The position numbers and the translations under genes were made by a program. 64,000 nucleotides of DNA from CAZMPJ01 sp964568455 (GTDB lineage Bacteria; Margulisbacteria; WOR-1; O2-12-FULL-45-9): the NCBI GenBank assembly GCA_964568455.1, contig CAZMPJ010000001.1:1-64000 (forward strand). Reading direction: 5' to 3'. Under the pieces are notes generated by a model, which ran no database searches, had not been told where the DNA came from, and was given only the letters and a program-made list of their open reading frames with translations. Numbering within the stretch: position 1 is the stretch's first letter; each line of letters opens with the position of its first letter. This document shows positions 56,972-64,000 of this stretch, piece by piece.

Positions 56972-58174
56972 ATGCAATTTAAATATTTGATATTAGATGA
57001 GCAAGGCAAAAAAATGTCAGGTGAGCTTGAGGCTCCTTCTATGGAAAAGGCAGCAGAATCTCTGCGCCAACTTAATTATCATATCTTAAATATTTCCGCG
57101 GTTTCCACGGGCATGAATATAGAAATATTCGCGCGCAAAGTAAAAACCGAAGAAGTGTTAATGTTTACTGTCCAGCTTCGCTCCATGCTTTCTGCCGGAG
57201 TTCCGCTTTCTAAATGTTTAGCTACATTGCAGGAAGAAATAGAAAATAATACTTTAAAGCAGATTATTGTGCAGGTTTTAAAAGATCTTAGGGAAGGGCA
57301 ATCTTTTGCTTCCAGTTTAGCCAAGCATCCGGATGTTTTTTCTACTATCTATATTAATATGGTGGCAGCCGGAGAAGTTTCTGGTAACATGGAAGATGTT
57401 TTGGATAAAGTTGCCCATTTTATTCAAAAACAAATGGATTTGCAGCAAAAAGTTTCTACCGCCTTATTTTATCCTTTAATCTTAATTATTTTTGGTTTGG
57501 TAATTGTTACTTATTTGGTTATGTTTGTTTTTCCAAATTTTATTAAAATTTTCCAAGAGTCCGGGGTGCCTCTCCCATTACCTACCCAGATTTTGAATCA
57601 GGTAAATATATTTTTAAGATTGTTTTGGTTACCGTTAATTTTATTTATTGTTTTAGCGATTATTGCTTTTAATGTCGCCTCTAAAACGCCAAAGGGCAAA
57701 CGCATAATAGATAAAATTGTATTTGGTATTCCGGTTATTGGCAATTTATTATTAAAAGCTTCTTTAGCCAGATTTGCCTGGAGTTTAGCTGGCTTGTTGG
57801 GCTCAGGAGTAACCTTGATTGAATCACTTGAAACAGTGGAAAAGGTAGTTGGGAGTGTCCAGATTTCAGAAGCGGTTCAAAGTGTGCGTTTTTCTGTTAC
57901 CAAAGGAGAACCAATTGCAAAAAAATTAGCAGAATCAGGCAAATTTCCTCCGCTGGTAGTGCAAATGGTTAGAATTGGCGAAGAATCAGGCTCACTGCCT
58001 GACATGTTAAATAAAGTTGCAGAACACTATGACATGATGGTTGATTACGGGGTTAAGAAATTAACTACTTTGATAGAACCAATCGCTTTAGTTCTTATTG
58101 GTGGGGCAGTGGCCTTTATTTTTGCGTCTTTAATTCTGCCCATATTCAAGATGGTTCATGTATTGCGGCAATAG
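56972..58174 (+). CDS. pilC: Type IV pilus inner-membrane platform protein PilC
   Basis: 400 aa of the GspF/PilC family. Two repeated GspF domains (about 65-190 and 270-390), each ending in membrane helices, with FTVQLRSMLSAGVPLSKCL and FAWSLAGLLGSGVTLIESLE as the repeated starts. It couples PilB/PilT to the pilin pool. One nt after pilB. Confidence 0.94.
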   Translation: MQFKYLILDEQGKKMSGELEAPSMEKAAESLRQLNYHILNISAVSTGMNIEIFARKVKTEEVLMFTVQLRSMLSAGVPLSKCLATLQEEIENNTLKQIIVQVLKDLREGQSFASSLAKHPDVFSTIYINMVAAGEVSGNMEDVLDKVAHFIQKQMDLQQKVSTALFYPLILIIFGLVIVTYLVMFVFPNFIKIFQESGVPLPLPTQILNQVNIFLRLFWLPLILFIVLAIIAFNVASKTPKGKRIIDKIVFGIPVIGNLLLKASLARFAWSLAGLLGSGVTLIESLETVEKVVGSVQISEAVQSVRFSVTKGEPIAKKLAESGKFPPLVVQMVRIGEESGSLPDMLNKVAEHYDMMVDYGVKKLTTLIEPIALVLIGGAVAFIFASLILPIFKMVHVLRQ

Positions 58175-58191
58175 GAGCATTAGGCTATAAT

Positions 58192-59259
58192 ATGCCAAAC
58201 GTAATGGATAATTTACTAAAACGAGCAGTAGATTCTAAGGCGTCTGATCTAATTCTTGAGGCTGATTCCCCGCTTGCGCTTCGTATCTCTGGCCGTATGG
58301 AATTCAACGGGAAAAGTTATAATGCCAAGGAGCTCGAAAATTTACTACTGCCCCTGCTTACCGATTTTAATAAAAAACGCTTAGATCAAGAAAAACAAGT
58401 TGATTTTGCTTATGCGCTTCCTTCGGGAGAAAGATTTAGGGTTAATATCCATCATCAAAAAGGAAGTTTAGCTGCAGCCTTTAGAACTGTGGCTAAAGAT
58501 GTTCCTAGTATTGAAGAATTAAATTTACCGCCAATTGTTAAAGAGTTATCAACCTTGCAAAATGGTTTAATTATTGTCACCGGACCGACCGGCAGCGGTA
58601 AAACCACTACCCAGGCTTGCATGATTGAAATGATTAATAAAGCCTGGAACACGCATATTATTACCATCGAAGACCCTATTGAATATCTATTTAAAAACGA
58701 TAAATCCCTTATTGAACAACGGGAAGTAGGCGAAGATGTTAATGATTTTGCCTCAGGACTACGCTCGACGCTTAGGCAAGACCCGGATGTTATCTTAATC
58801 GGTGAGATGCGAGATCTGGAAACCACGGCCACGGCTATTACTGCGGCAGAAACAGGCCATTTAGTAATTTCCACATTACATACTTCCAGTGCAGTCAATG
58901 CGATTGATCGTATTATTGATATTTTTCCTGGTCACCAGCAAAATCAAATTCGCATCCAGCTTTCTATGACCTTGCAGGCCGTTATAGCCCAACAGCTTAT
59001 TCCTCGCGACGATGAAAAAGGCTTAGGCGTTGCTGTTGAAATTTTAAAAGGAATTCCCGCAGTGAAAAACCTGATTCGCAAATCGCAAACCCATGAGATT
59101 CCTACCATAATGGAAGTAAATAAAAAATTAGGGCTTCAAACTATGGAGGATTCTCTGATAGAATTGTATAAAGCTAAACAAATTAGTATGGAACAGGCTG
59201 TGACCAGAGTTGCGGATCCGGAAGCTTTTAAAAAGCGTGTGGGTATTCAAATTAAATAA
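58192..59259 (+). CDS. pilT: Type IV pilus retraction ATPase PilT
   Basis: 355 aa. N-terminal PAS-like domain, Walker A GPTGSGKTTTQACM, Asp box IEDPIEYLF, Walker B LRQDPDVILIGEMRD, His box TGHLVISTLHTSSA, and the GLxxxL region GLQTMEDSLIELY near the C-terminus. Depolymerises pili, giving twitching or DNA uptake. Follows pilC by 17 nt. Confidence 0.95.
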   Translation: MPNVMDNLLKRAVDSKASDLILEADSPLALRISGRMEFNGKSYNAKELENLLLPLLTDFNKKRLDQEKQVDFAYALPSGERFRVNIHHQKGSLAAAFRTVAKDVPSIEELNLPPIVKELSTLQNGLIIVTGPTGSGKTTTQACMIEMINKAWNTHIITIEDPIEYLFKNDKSLIEQREVGEDVNDFASGLRSTLRQDPDVILIGEMRDLETTATAITAAETGHLVISTLHTSSAVNAIDRIIDIFPGHQQNQIRIQLSMTLQAVIAQQLIPRDDEKGLGVAVEILKGIPAVKNLIRKSQTHEIPTIMEVNKKLGLQTMEDSLIELYKAKQISMEQAVTRVADPEAFKKRVGIQIK

Positions 59260-59278
59260 AGAAAGGGGGTGAAAATTA

Positions 59279-59707
59279 ATGAAAAGAAAAGGATTTACAC
59301 TTATCGAACTCTTAATTGTTATGGCAGTTATTGCTATTTTGGTTGCGATTGCCGTGCCTGCGTTCAGAGGCATGCGTCAAGAAGCACAGACTACCAGAGC
59401 ACAGGGCGATCTTAAAGTACTAAAGATTGCAGTTGAGAGTTATTACAAGACCAATGGCAGTTATCCAGCAGAATTAAATTATCAAACTACTTTGCTGGGT
59501 GCTACTCCAAGGTTGTTAGAAAGCGAGTTAGACGATCCTTATGACACTGGCACCAACTATTCTTATAACCTATCTGCGAATGGAAGATACTATGCTCTAT
59601 TCTCTGTAGGTGCTGCTGGTGATGGCGAAGTTGTTGCTAATGATAACGGAACCGTTTCTGTTGAAGCAGGTTCTCCAACTTGGGTTTCTAACGGATATCA
59701 GCCATAA
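59279..59707 (+). CDS. pilA: Major type IV pilin (PilA/GspG-like)
   Basis: 142 aa prepilin: MKRKG-FTLIELLIVMAVIAILVAIAVPAF with cleavage after Gly5 and Glu at +5. The globular part has the GspG-like DLKVLKIAVESYYKTNGSYPA segment and an Asp/Gly-rich end. The very strong AAAGGGGGTGA ribosome-binding site and a stable hairpin right after the stop suggest high expression. No cysteine pair at the C-terminus. Confidence 0.92.
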   Translation: MKRKGFTLIELLIVMAVIAILVAIAVPAFRGMRQEAQTTRAQGDLKVLKIAVESYYKTNGSYPAELNYQTTLLGATPRLLESELDDPYDTGTNYSYNLSANGRYYALFSVGAAGDGEVVANDNGTVSVEAGSPTWVSNGYQP

Positions 59708-59721
59708 GCTTATGACTTTAA

Positions 59722-59749
59722 GGAGGGAGAAAATAATTTTTCTCCCTCC
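59722..59749 (+). terminator. Strong hairpin after pilA
   Basis: GGAGGGAGAAAA pairs with TTTTTCTCCCTCC almost perfectly. It has no clean T tail beyond the stem; it may act as partial terminator or as a 3' stabiliser that sets pilA above the downstream genes. Confidence 0.55.
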
Positions 59750-59775
59750 TAGTCTAGCTTGAGAGGAGTGGCAAT

Positions 59776-60090
59776 ATGAATTGGCTTGATGTATTGGCTG
59801 CGGTTAACATGGTCCTGATTTTTGGATCTTTTTTCCTGGCTCTGGGAATAATTTTTAGCCTTCATGGGACAGAAGGATATACTTTAGCTAAAGGCTGGCC
59901 CTATATTTTAATTGCGGTATTAATACTTTCGGTTAATAAGGTATACGAGTTTTTTACCGAATACACACTTTATTCTTATCCTCGGATTCTCAGAGAACTT
60001 TTAGGTTTTTTGTTTATCTCCGCTATTTTTATTGGTCTCTTGGTTCAATATTTAGCTATTCAGGATGTTATAGGGCATAGGCGTAAATGA
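59776..60090 (+). CDS. Small membrane protein of the pilus locus, 104 aa
   Basis: Three membrane helices (about 5-25, 40-57, 70-95) and short loops; no family recognised. GAGAGGAG ribosome-binding site. Its stop overlaps the next gene (ATGA). Its place between pilA and minor pilin genes suggests a role in pilus assembly or regulation, not proven. Confidence 0.65.
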   Translation: MNWLDVLAAVNMVLIFGSFFLALGIIFSLHGTEGYTLAKGWPYILIAVLILSVNKVYEFFTEYTLYSYPRILRELLGFLFISAIFIGLLVQYLAIQDVIGHRRK

Positions 60091-61712
60091 AAAATAGGCC
60101 AGGCGTTGCGGTTATTATAGTAACTTTCTTGTTGGGGATTACCCTTATTGTTATTGTAGCAGCGCTTTCGTTTATTTTAACTTCCGAACTTAGGGAAACT
60201 GGCTACCGAGTAAAAGAACGACAAGCTTTTTATCTGGCAGAGGCGGGGATTGAAAAAGCGATTATTAATATTCAGGCTTCTTTGGAAAGTATTTATGAGA
60301 ACACCAAAAATTATAGTTCTACTTTAGCCTGGGTGGACACTTTAGATGATTTAAGTGAATATATTTCCGGTACTTTAGAGGCTGGAGATTATTCAGTCAG
60401 TATTACTACCATTGAATCTAGTTATTTGCAAAAATATGTTACTATTTCTTCTCAAGGTACAGCCAAAAACATAAACGAGACTATTGAACAAGAAGTTTCT
60501 TTTGGTTTTAACCCGTCTCTTGTTTTTGATTATGGTTATTTTATCAACAATTTAGGCTGGCTTTTTGGCGGAGCCCAGTATTTTGAAGGGGATGTGCGGG
60601 CTAATGGAGATTTTATTGTTAAAGGTTCACAGCGTATTGATGGAGATGTTTATGCTAGTGGCAATGTAGATGAATCCCAGGGGAATATTTCTTATAAATC
60701 TATGGAAGATTATTATGACGATATTTCAGATCGAGCCCGCCCTGGAGATCCTCCTGCTCTGGGAGAAGATCATTTAGAGGGAGGCTATGATGCTTTTGCT
60801 GATCTTTATGATGCTAGTGGCAATCCTCGTGATCCTGCCCATCCACAAACTCATCCTGCTGAAGAAGCGGTTGATATGCCATATCTGGGAGATTTGTCTT
60901 ATTATGAAACAATAGCCCAAACTAAAAATGGAACTATTAGCCAGGGTGGCAGCGTTATTGTTGATAATGTGTATAGTGGCAATTTAGTTTTAATTGGTAC
61001 CGCAGCTAATCCTATTGAAATAGATGGCCCGGTTGTGATTTCTGATGACGTGATTATTAAAGGAGTAGTTAAGGGCCAGGGTAGTATTTATGCTGGAAGA
61101 AACGTGCATATTATAGATGATGTTACTTATGCTGATCCTCCGAGCTGGCCAAAACCAGATACAAATCCGGACGCAACTGCTACTGCTAATGCCAATAAAG
61201 ATCTTTTAGCCTTGTGTGCTAAAGGCAATGTTATTATTGGTAATTATCGGCACTCACAATGGAATTATGTAAAAAACTTTTTAAGGCCGCCTTTTACCAG
61301 TGCTTATAAGGTTGATGCTAGCGATGCCAGTATTGGTTATGTTAGTTATTATCAGGGTGGAGACCCTTATTTCGACGGTAATTATACTGCTTATGATGGA
61401 GGAACTAAGACAGATGGTAGTAACCGCCGCTATTATGAATCCTCTTTGAGTAATTCTGATTGGAATGCGCTTCATGCTACTAATCATGTTTCCCAGATTG
61501 ACGCTCTAATTTATAATAACCACGCTACTAGTGGTCGGATTATTAATGCCGAATTTAACGGTTCTATCATTGCCCGGGACGAAGCTTTGGTGTTTCAAGG
61601 ATCAATTACCGTAAACTATGATTATCGTTTTAAACAAAACGCGGCTGAGTATGTAGGGGTAGATCTTCCGATTGCTTTAATGGAACCGGAAAGGAGATTG
61701 TGGTCAGAATGA
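60087..61712 (+). CDS. PilX-type minor pilus protein, 541 aa
   Basis: N-terminus GVAVIIVTFLLGITLIVIVAALSFIL followed by FYLAEAGIEKAIINIQ, the pattern of PilX/GspK-like pilus proteins (AEAG motif after the helix). The large remainder includes beta-strand repeats around 150-215 and 290-350 (GDVRANGDFIVKGSQRIDGDVYASGNV), a bactofilin-like right-handed pattern, and many Asp/Asn/Tyr residues. It may be a tip adhesin or priming subunit. Coupled by ATGA overlaps to both neighbours. Confidence 0.75.
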   Translation: MKNRPGVAVIIVTFLLGITLIVIVAALSFILTSELRETGYRVKERQAFYLAEAGIEKAIINIQASLESIYENTKNYSSTLAWVDTLDDLSEYISGTLEAGDYSVSITTIESSYLQKYVTISSQGTAKNINETIEQEVSFGFNPSLVFDYGYFINNLGWLFGGAQYFEGDVRANGDFIVKGSQRIDGDVYASGNVDESQGNISYKSMEDYYDDISDRARPGDPPALGEDHLEGGYDAFADLYDASGNPRDPAHPQTHPAEEAVDMPYLGDLSYYETIAQTKNGTISQGGSVIVDNVYSGNLVLIGTAANPIEIDGPVVISDDVIIKGVVKGQGSIYAGRNVHIIDDVTYADPPSWPKPDTNPDATATANANKDLLALCAKGNVIIGNYRHSQWNYVKNFLRPPFTSAYKVDASDASIGYVSYYQGGDPYFDGNYTAYDGGTKTDGSNRRYYESSLSNSDWNALHATNHVSQIDALIYNNHATSGRIINAEFNGSIIARDEALVFQGSITVNYDYRFKQNAAEYVGVDLPIALMEPERRLWSE

Positions 61713-62029
61713 AAAAATTTACATTGCTTCTAATTTTGTCATTTTTAATTTTTAATTGTGCTTTTGCTTTAATTGAAGCGCCAGAAAAATATCGGATAAA
61801 AACTAGCGGAGAAAAAGTAGAAAAAACCGTAAAAAAGGTGCCGTCTATCCCTACTTTTGATGAAACTGTAGTTGAAATTCAAGAAGAGGTTCTTCCTTCA
61901 AAAAAAGTAGCGCCTGTGACCGAAGAAAAAAGTCTTTTATCTATGTTGGCAAAAATTATTACTATAACTTTAATTATGGCGATTGTTGTCCTGGGGCTTT
62001 GGATGTTAATTAATAGAAAGAGACCTTAA
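61709..62029 (+). CDS. Membrane-anchored protein of the pilus locus, 106 aa
   Basis: Signal-like N-terminal helix (about 3-20), a Lys/Val/Pro-rich periplasmic-type middle, and a C-terminal membrane helix (about 83-101). No family recognised. I prefer ATG 61709, overlapping the upstream stop (ATGA), to GTG 61700. The stop overlaps the next ATG by one base. Possibly an accessory pilus assembly protein. Confidence 0.62.
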   Translation: MKKFTLLLILSFLIFNCAFALIEAPEKYRIKTSGEKVEKTVKKVPSIPTFDETVVEIQEEVLPSKKVAPVTEEKSLLSMLAKIITITLIMAIVVLGLWMLINRKRP

Positions 62030-62376
62030 TGAAAAGACAAGGGGTTTCGCTTCTGGAAATGCTGATGGTAATGGCTTTTATTGGGATTGGCTTTTTGTCT
62101 ATTCTCCAGCTTTTAGTGGCTAATCTTGCGGCCGAAAATATTATTGAAGATTCTTATGTAGCTATGAATATTGCTTCTGGCAAAATGGAACAGTTATTAA
62201 ATACCAATTTTGCATCTATTGTTTCTGAAACAACAGTGGAGGTTACTGATTTTCCTGGCTTTTATCAATCGGTAAATGTTGCGACGGTTGAATCTTCTCT
62301 TAAACAAATAAAAGTAAGGGTGGCCTGGAAAGACGATGCGTATATCCTAGATACTTTAAAGAGTAATTATCCATGA
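62029..62376 (+). CDS. Minor prepilin (PilV/GspI-like)
   Basis: 115 aa. MKRQG-VSLLEMLMVMAFIGIGFLSILQLLV: class III signal with Gly at -1 and Glu at +5 (cleavage before Val). The following IASGKMEQLL is typical of PilV/GspI. Coupled to both neighbours by stop/start overlaps. Confidence 0.85.
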   Translation: MKRQGVSLLEMLMVMAFIGIGFLSILQLLVANLAAENIIEDSYVAMNIASGKMEQLLNTNFASIVSETTVEVTDFPGFYQSVNVATVESSLKQIKVRVAWKDDAYILDTLKSNYP

Positions 62377-62864
62377 GCAATAAAAAAGGTGTAACTTTAA
62401 TAGAGCTAATAATGGTGTTATTTATCGCGGCTAATCTTTTTTTGATTGTTTTTTTAATTTATGATGTGGGGTTTAAGGTTTTTCAGCAAGGAGAAAAACG
62501 TTCGGGCCTACGCTCCGATGTTGGCCGGGCAGTTTCTTTATTGACCAAGGATGTTAGGTTGGCTTCTGGTTTTACCGTGGCGAATGAAAACAGTGTGACT
62601 TTTTGGACAGATTATAATGGCGATGAAGAAGAATCAGTGGGTGAATCTATTACCTATAGTTTTTCTGGAATTAGCGGAGAGGCGTTAATAAAAACCGATG
62701 CCAATGGTGATTACGCAGTATTAGATGAGGTGGTTGAGTTTACTCTATCTTATGATAGTATTTTAGTAGATAGTATTCATTTGATTAGCTTTGTTTTAGA
62801 TGCAGCTAAGGATTTTGAAACTTTTAAAATTGAAAGCAGTATAAAGGCAAGAAACATAATATGA
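62373..62864 (+). CDS. Minor prepilin (PilW/GspJ-like)
   Basis: 163 aa. MSNKKG-VTLIELIMVLFIAANLFLIVFLIYDVG with Glu at +5, and a globular part with RSDVGRAVSLLTKDVRLASGF, the helix typical of PilW/GspJ. Overlaps pilM by ATGA. Confidence 0.85.
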   Translation: MSNKKGVTLIELIMVLFIAANLFLIVFLIYDVGFKVFQQGEKRSGLRSDVGRAVSLLTKDVRLASGFTVANENSVTFWTDYNGDEEESVGESITYSFSGISGEALIKTDANGDYAVLDEVVEFTLSYDSILVDSIHLISFVLDAAKDFETFKIESSIKARNII

Positions 62865-64000
62865 TCGGCTTAGAGATTAATGAAAATTCAATTAGGTTGG
62901 TTGAGGTAAAAGAAAGCGCCAAAACCATTTCCTTGGTTAATGCTGTAGTGGAAGAAGGTGTTCCCAGCTCAAAATCCATCCAAAAAATATTTAAAACGAA
63001 TTCAATTTCAGATAAAAATGTTTATTCGGTAATTTCTGGCAAGCAAGTAGTAGTTCACCCCAAGCTTTTTCCGGTAATGTCTGATAAGGAACTGCGCGAA
63101 GCACTATTTTGGGAAGCTAAAGAATTAATTGCTTTTCCTCTAGAGCAGGCGGCGGTTTCGTATAAGAAAATCGGGGAAAGAATTGAGGGTGGGGTAAAAA
63201 AACTAGAGCTCTTGTTGGTAGTTATTAAAAAAGAGCAGCTGCAAAAACTACAAAACTTGTTGTCTGAGGCCGGTTTAAAAGTTAAGGGAGTAACCGTTGC
63301 TCCTTTTGCTATTTGGGATTTAATGAAAAATAAATTTAAACCTGCTAAAGAAGAGCTTTATGCGGTTTTAGATATTAATACTGTAAGTGCTAGCTTAAAC
63401 GTGTTTAAAGGGGAAAATTTAAAATTTGTCAGAAATTTAACTCTTACTCAAGGAGAGAAACGACAAGAAACCCTTATCCAGGAGCTAGCGCAAACTATTA
63501 GCTATGTATCAGAAAAGGCAGTTGTTCCTTCGGTTGACCATTTGTTTTTACTGGGCAACCATGCTTCTTTTAAAAACTTGGATAAAGCGTTGGCCCAAGC
63601 TTTAGGTATAAAAGTTGCTATTTTTGATCCTTTTAAAGATGTTGAAGTAAAAAAAGAACAAATTCCCAAAGATCATTTGGGAATAGCCATGGGGCTGGCT
63701 CTAGGTAAAACCCAAAGCCTTAATTTATTAGGGGCAGAAAAGACTAAATCAAAAGAAAATCCTTTTGCCAAGCTGCCGATTAAAAAAATTACTCGCTATT
63801 CCCTCTTAGCTTTATTGGTTTTGTTTGTATTGTTTTTTGGATATAGCCGATTTTCAACTTATAAAAAGACTTTGGATAAAGAATTAAAAATTGCCCAGGC
63901 CCAGGTCGCGGCTAAGCAGCAGCCAACTGCGCCTATGATTAAAGAAGGCAAGAAGGCCGAGCAAAAACTAGAAACTTTAAGGCAGATACTTCCTTCTTCT
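62861..64000 (+). CDS. pilM: Type IV pilus assembly protein PilM, fused to a PilN-like segment (3' end outside window)
   Basis: The frame is open for 380 codons to the window edge. Residues 1 to about 290 show the actin-like PilM fold: MIGLEINENSIRLVEV, a VLDINTVSASLNVF phosphate loop and GIAMGLALG near 275. After KSLNLLG-like NLLGAEKTK the sequence continues with a membrane helix (about 310-330, YSLLALLVLFVLFFGYS) and a heptad-like coil, which is the layout of PilN. So PilM and PilN appear to be one polypeptide. Starts by ATGA overlap. Confidence 0.8.
   Translation, partial: MIGLEINENSIRLVEVKESAKTISLVNAVVEEGVPSSKSIQKIFKTNSISDKNVYSVISGKQVVVHPKLFPVMSDKELREALFWEAKELIAFPLEQAAVSYKKIGERIEGGVKKLELLLVVIKKEQLQKLQNLLSEAGLKVKGVTVAPFAIWDLMKNKFKPAKEELYAVLDINTVSASLNVFKGENLKFVRNLTLTQGEKRQETLIQELAQTISYVSEKAVVPSVDHLFLLGNHASFKNLDKALAQALGIKVAIFDPFKDVEVKKEQIPKDHLGIAMGLALGKTQSLNLLGAEKTKSKENPFAKLPIKKITRYSLLALLVLFVLFFGYSRFSTYKKTLDKELKIAQAQVAAKQQPTAPMIKEGKKAEQKLETLRQILPSS

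Noticed and set aside
58455..58898. 147-codon minus-strand ORF inside pilT
   Set aside because: Antisense to the conserved ATPase core; no domain and no ribosome-binding site.

Overview
The window is AT-rich bacterial chromosomal DNA, densely coded on both strands. It carries one tRNA gene and no rRNA, CRISPR array or transposase. The cell envelope looks diderm: there is a DUF481-type outer-membrane barrel, a secretin C-terminus, lipoproteins and a type IV pilus locus, alongside ddl-ftsQ-ftsZ. Many conserved genes carry short palindromic or tandem micro-repeats, and several large genes have no recognisable family. This fits an uncultivated candidate-phylum lineage, perhaps of the Margulisbacteria/Saganbacteria kind. 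That placement is a guess from style, not a phylogenetic result.

Layout. 0-9.8 kb: a truncated metallo-beta-lactamase-fold gene, an orphan, a GltA-like oxidoreductase, a 1143-residue orphan, a secreted alpha/beta hydrolase, a MATE exporter and a nucleoside-phosphorylase-like gene. 9.7-15 kb (minus strand): a tightly coupled osmoadaptation operon, otsA-otsB-mscS-DUF5752-treT-like, next to tRNA-Glu. 15-22.8 kb: an orphan, an FKBP, a seven-bladed propeller lipoprotein, and a run headed by nikR behind a clear NikR operator (nikR, nikM/cbiM-like, lipoprotein, nadE, outer-membrane barrel, small zinc-ribbon protein), then another orphan. 22.8-29 kb: icd-yqeY-TSUP-lpd on the minus strand diverges from ddl-ftsQ-ftsZ. 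29-40 kb: a four-helix-bundle gene inside inverted repeats, pckG, an arfB-like gene, a pilin, GT2, two-component genes ending in a receiver/secretin chimera, a secreted Ntn hydrolase, and typA. 40-53 kb: an RRM protein, a Cas4-like nuclease, a CDF transporter, an Rh-type ammonium transporter, a kinase, a nitrilase-fold hydrolase, SemiSWEET, a second four-helix-bundle gene, a HEPN-like gene between direct repeats, a GC-richer permease/DsrE cassette, and miaB. 53-64 kb: prs, hom, then pilB-pilC-pilT-pilA plus minor pilins and pilM, which runs off the end.

Two promoter patterns stand out. First, many genes have an extended -10 box (TGnTATAAT) 6-10 nt before the ATG and no Shine-Dalgarno, implying leaderless mRNAs. 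Second, three of the unrecognised genes and the nitrilase-fold gene share a different element, GAAATTT then GATA at exactly the same offset, with the spacing of flagellar-type sigma-28/sigma-D promoters. This suggests a small co-regulated set of mostly undescribed proteins and is the best candidate here for a new system.

Other points of interest are micro-repeats inserted in frame at linkers or termini of conserved proteins, the receiver-secretin chimera, two four-helix-bundle genes framed by inverted repeats, and the trehalose/MscS operon. All functions are inferred by reading the sequence; no database search was run.
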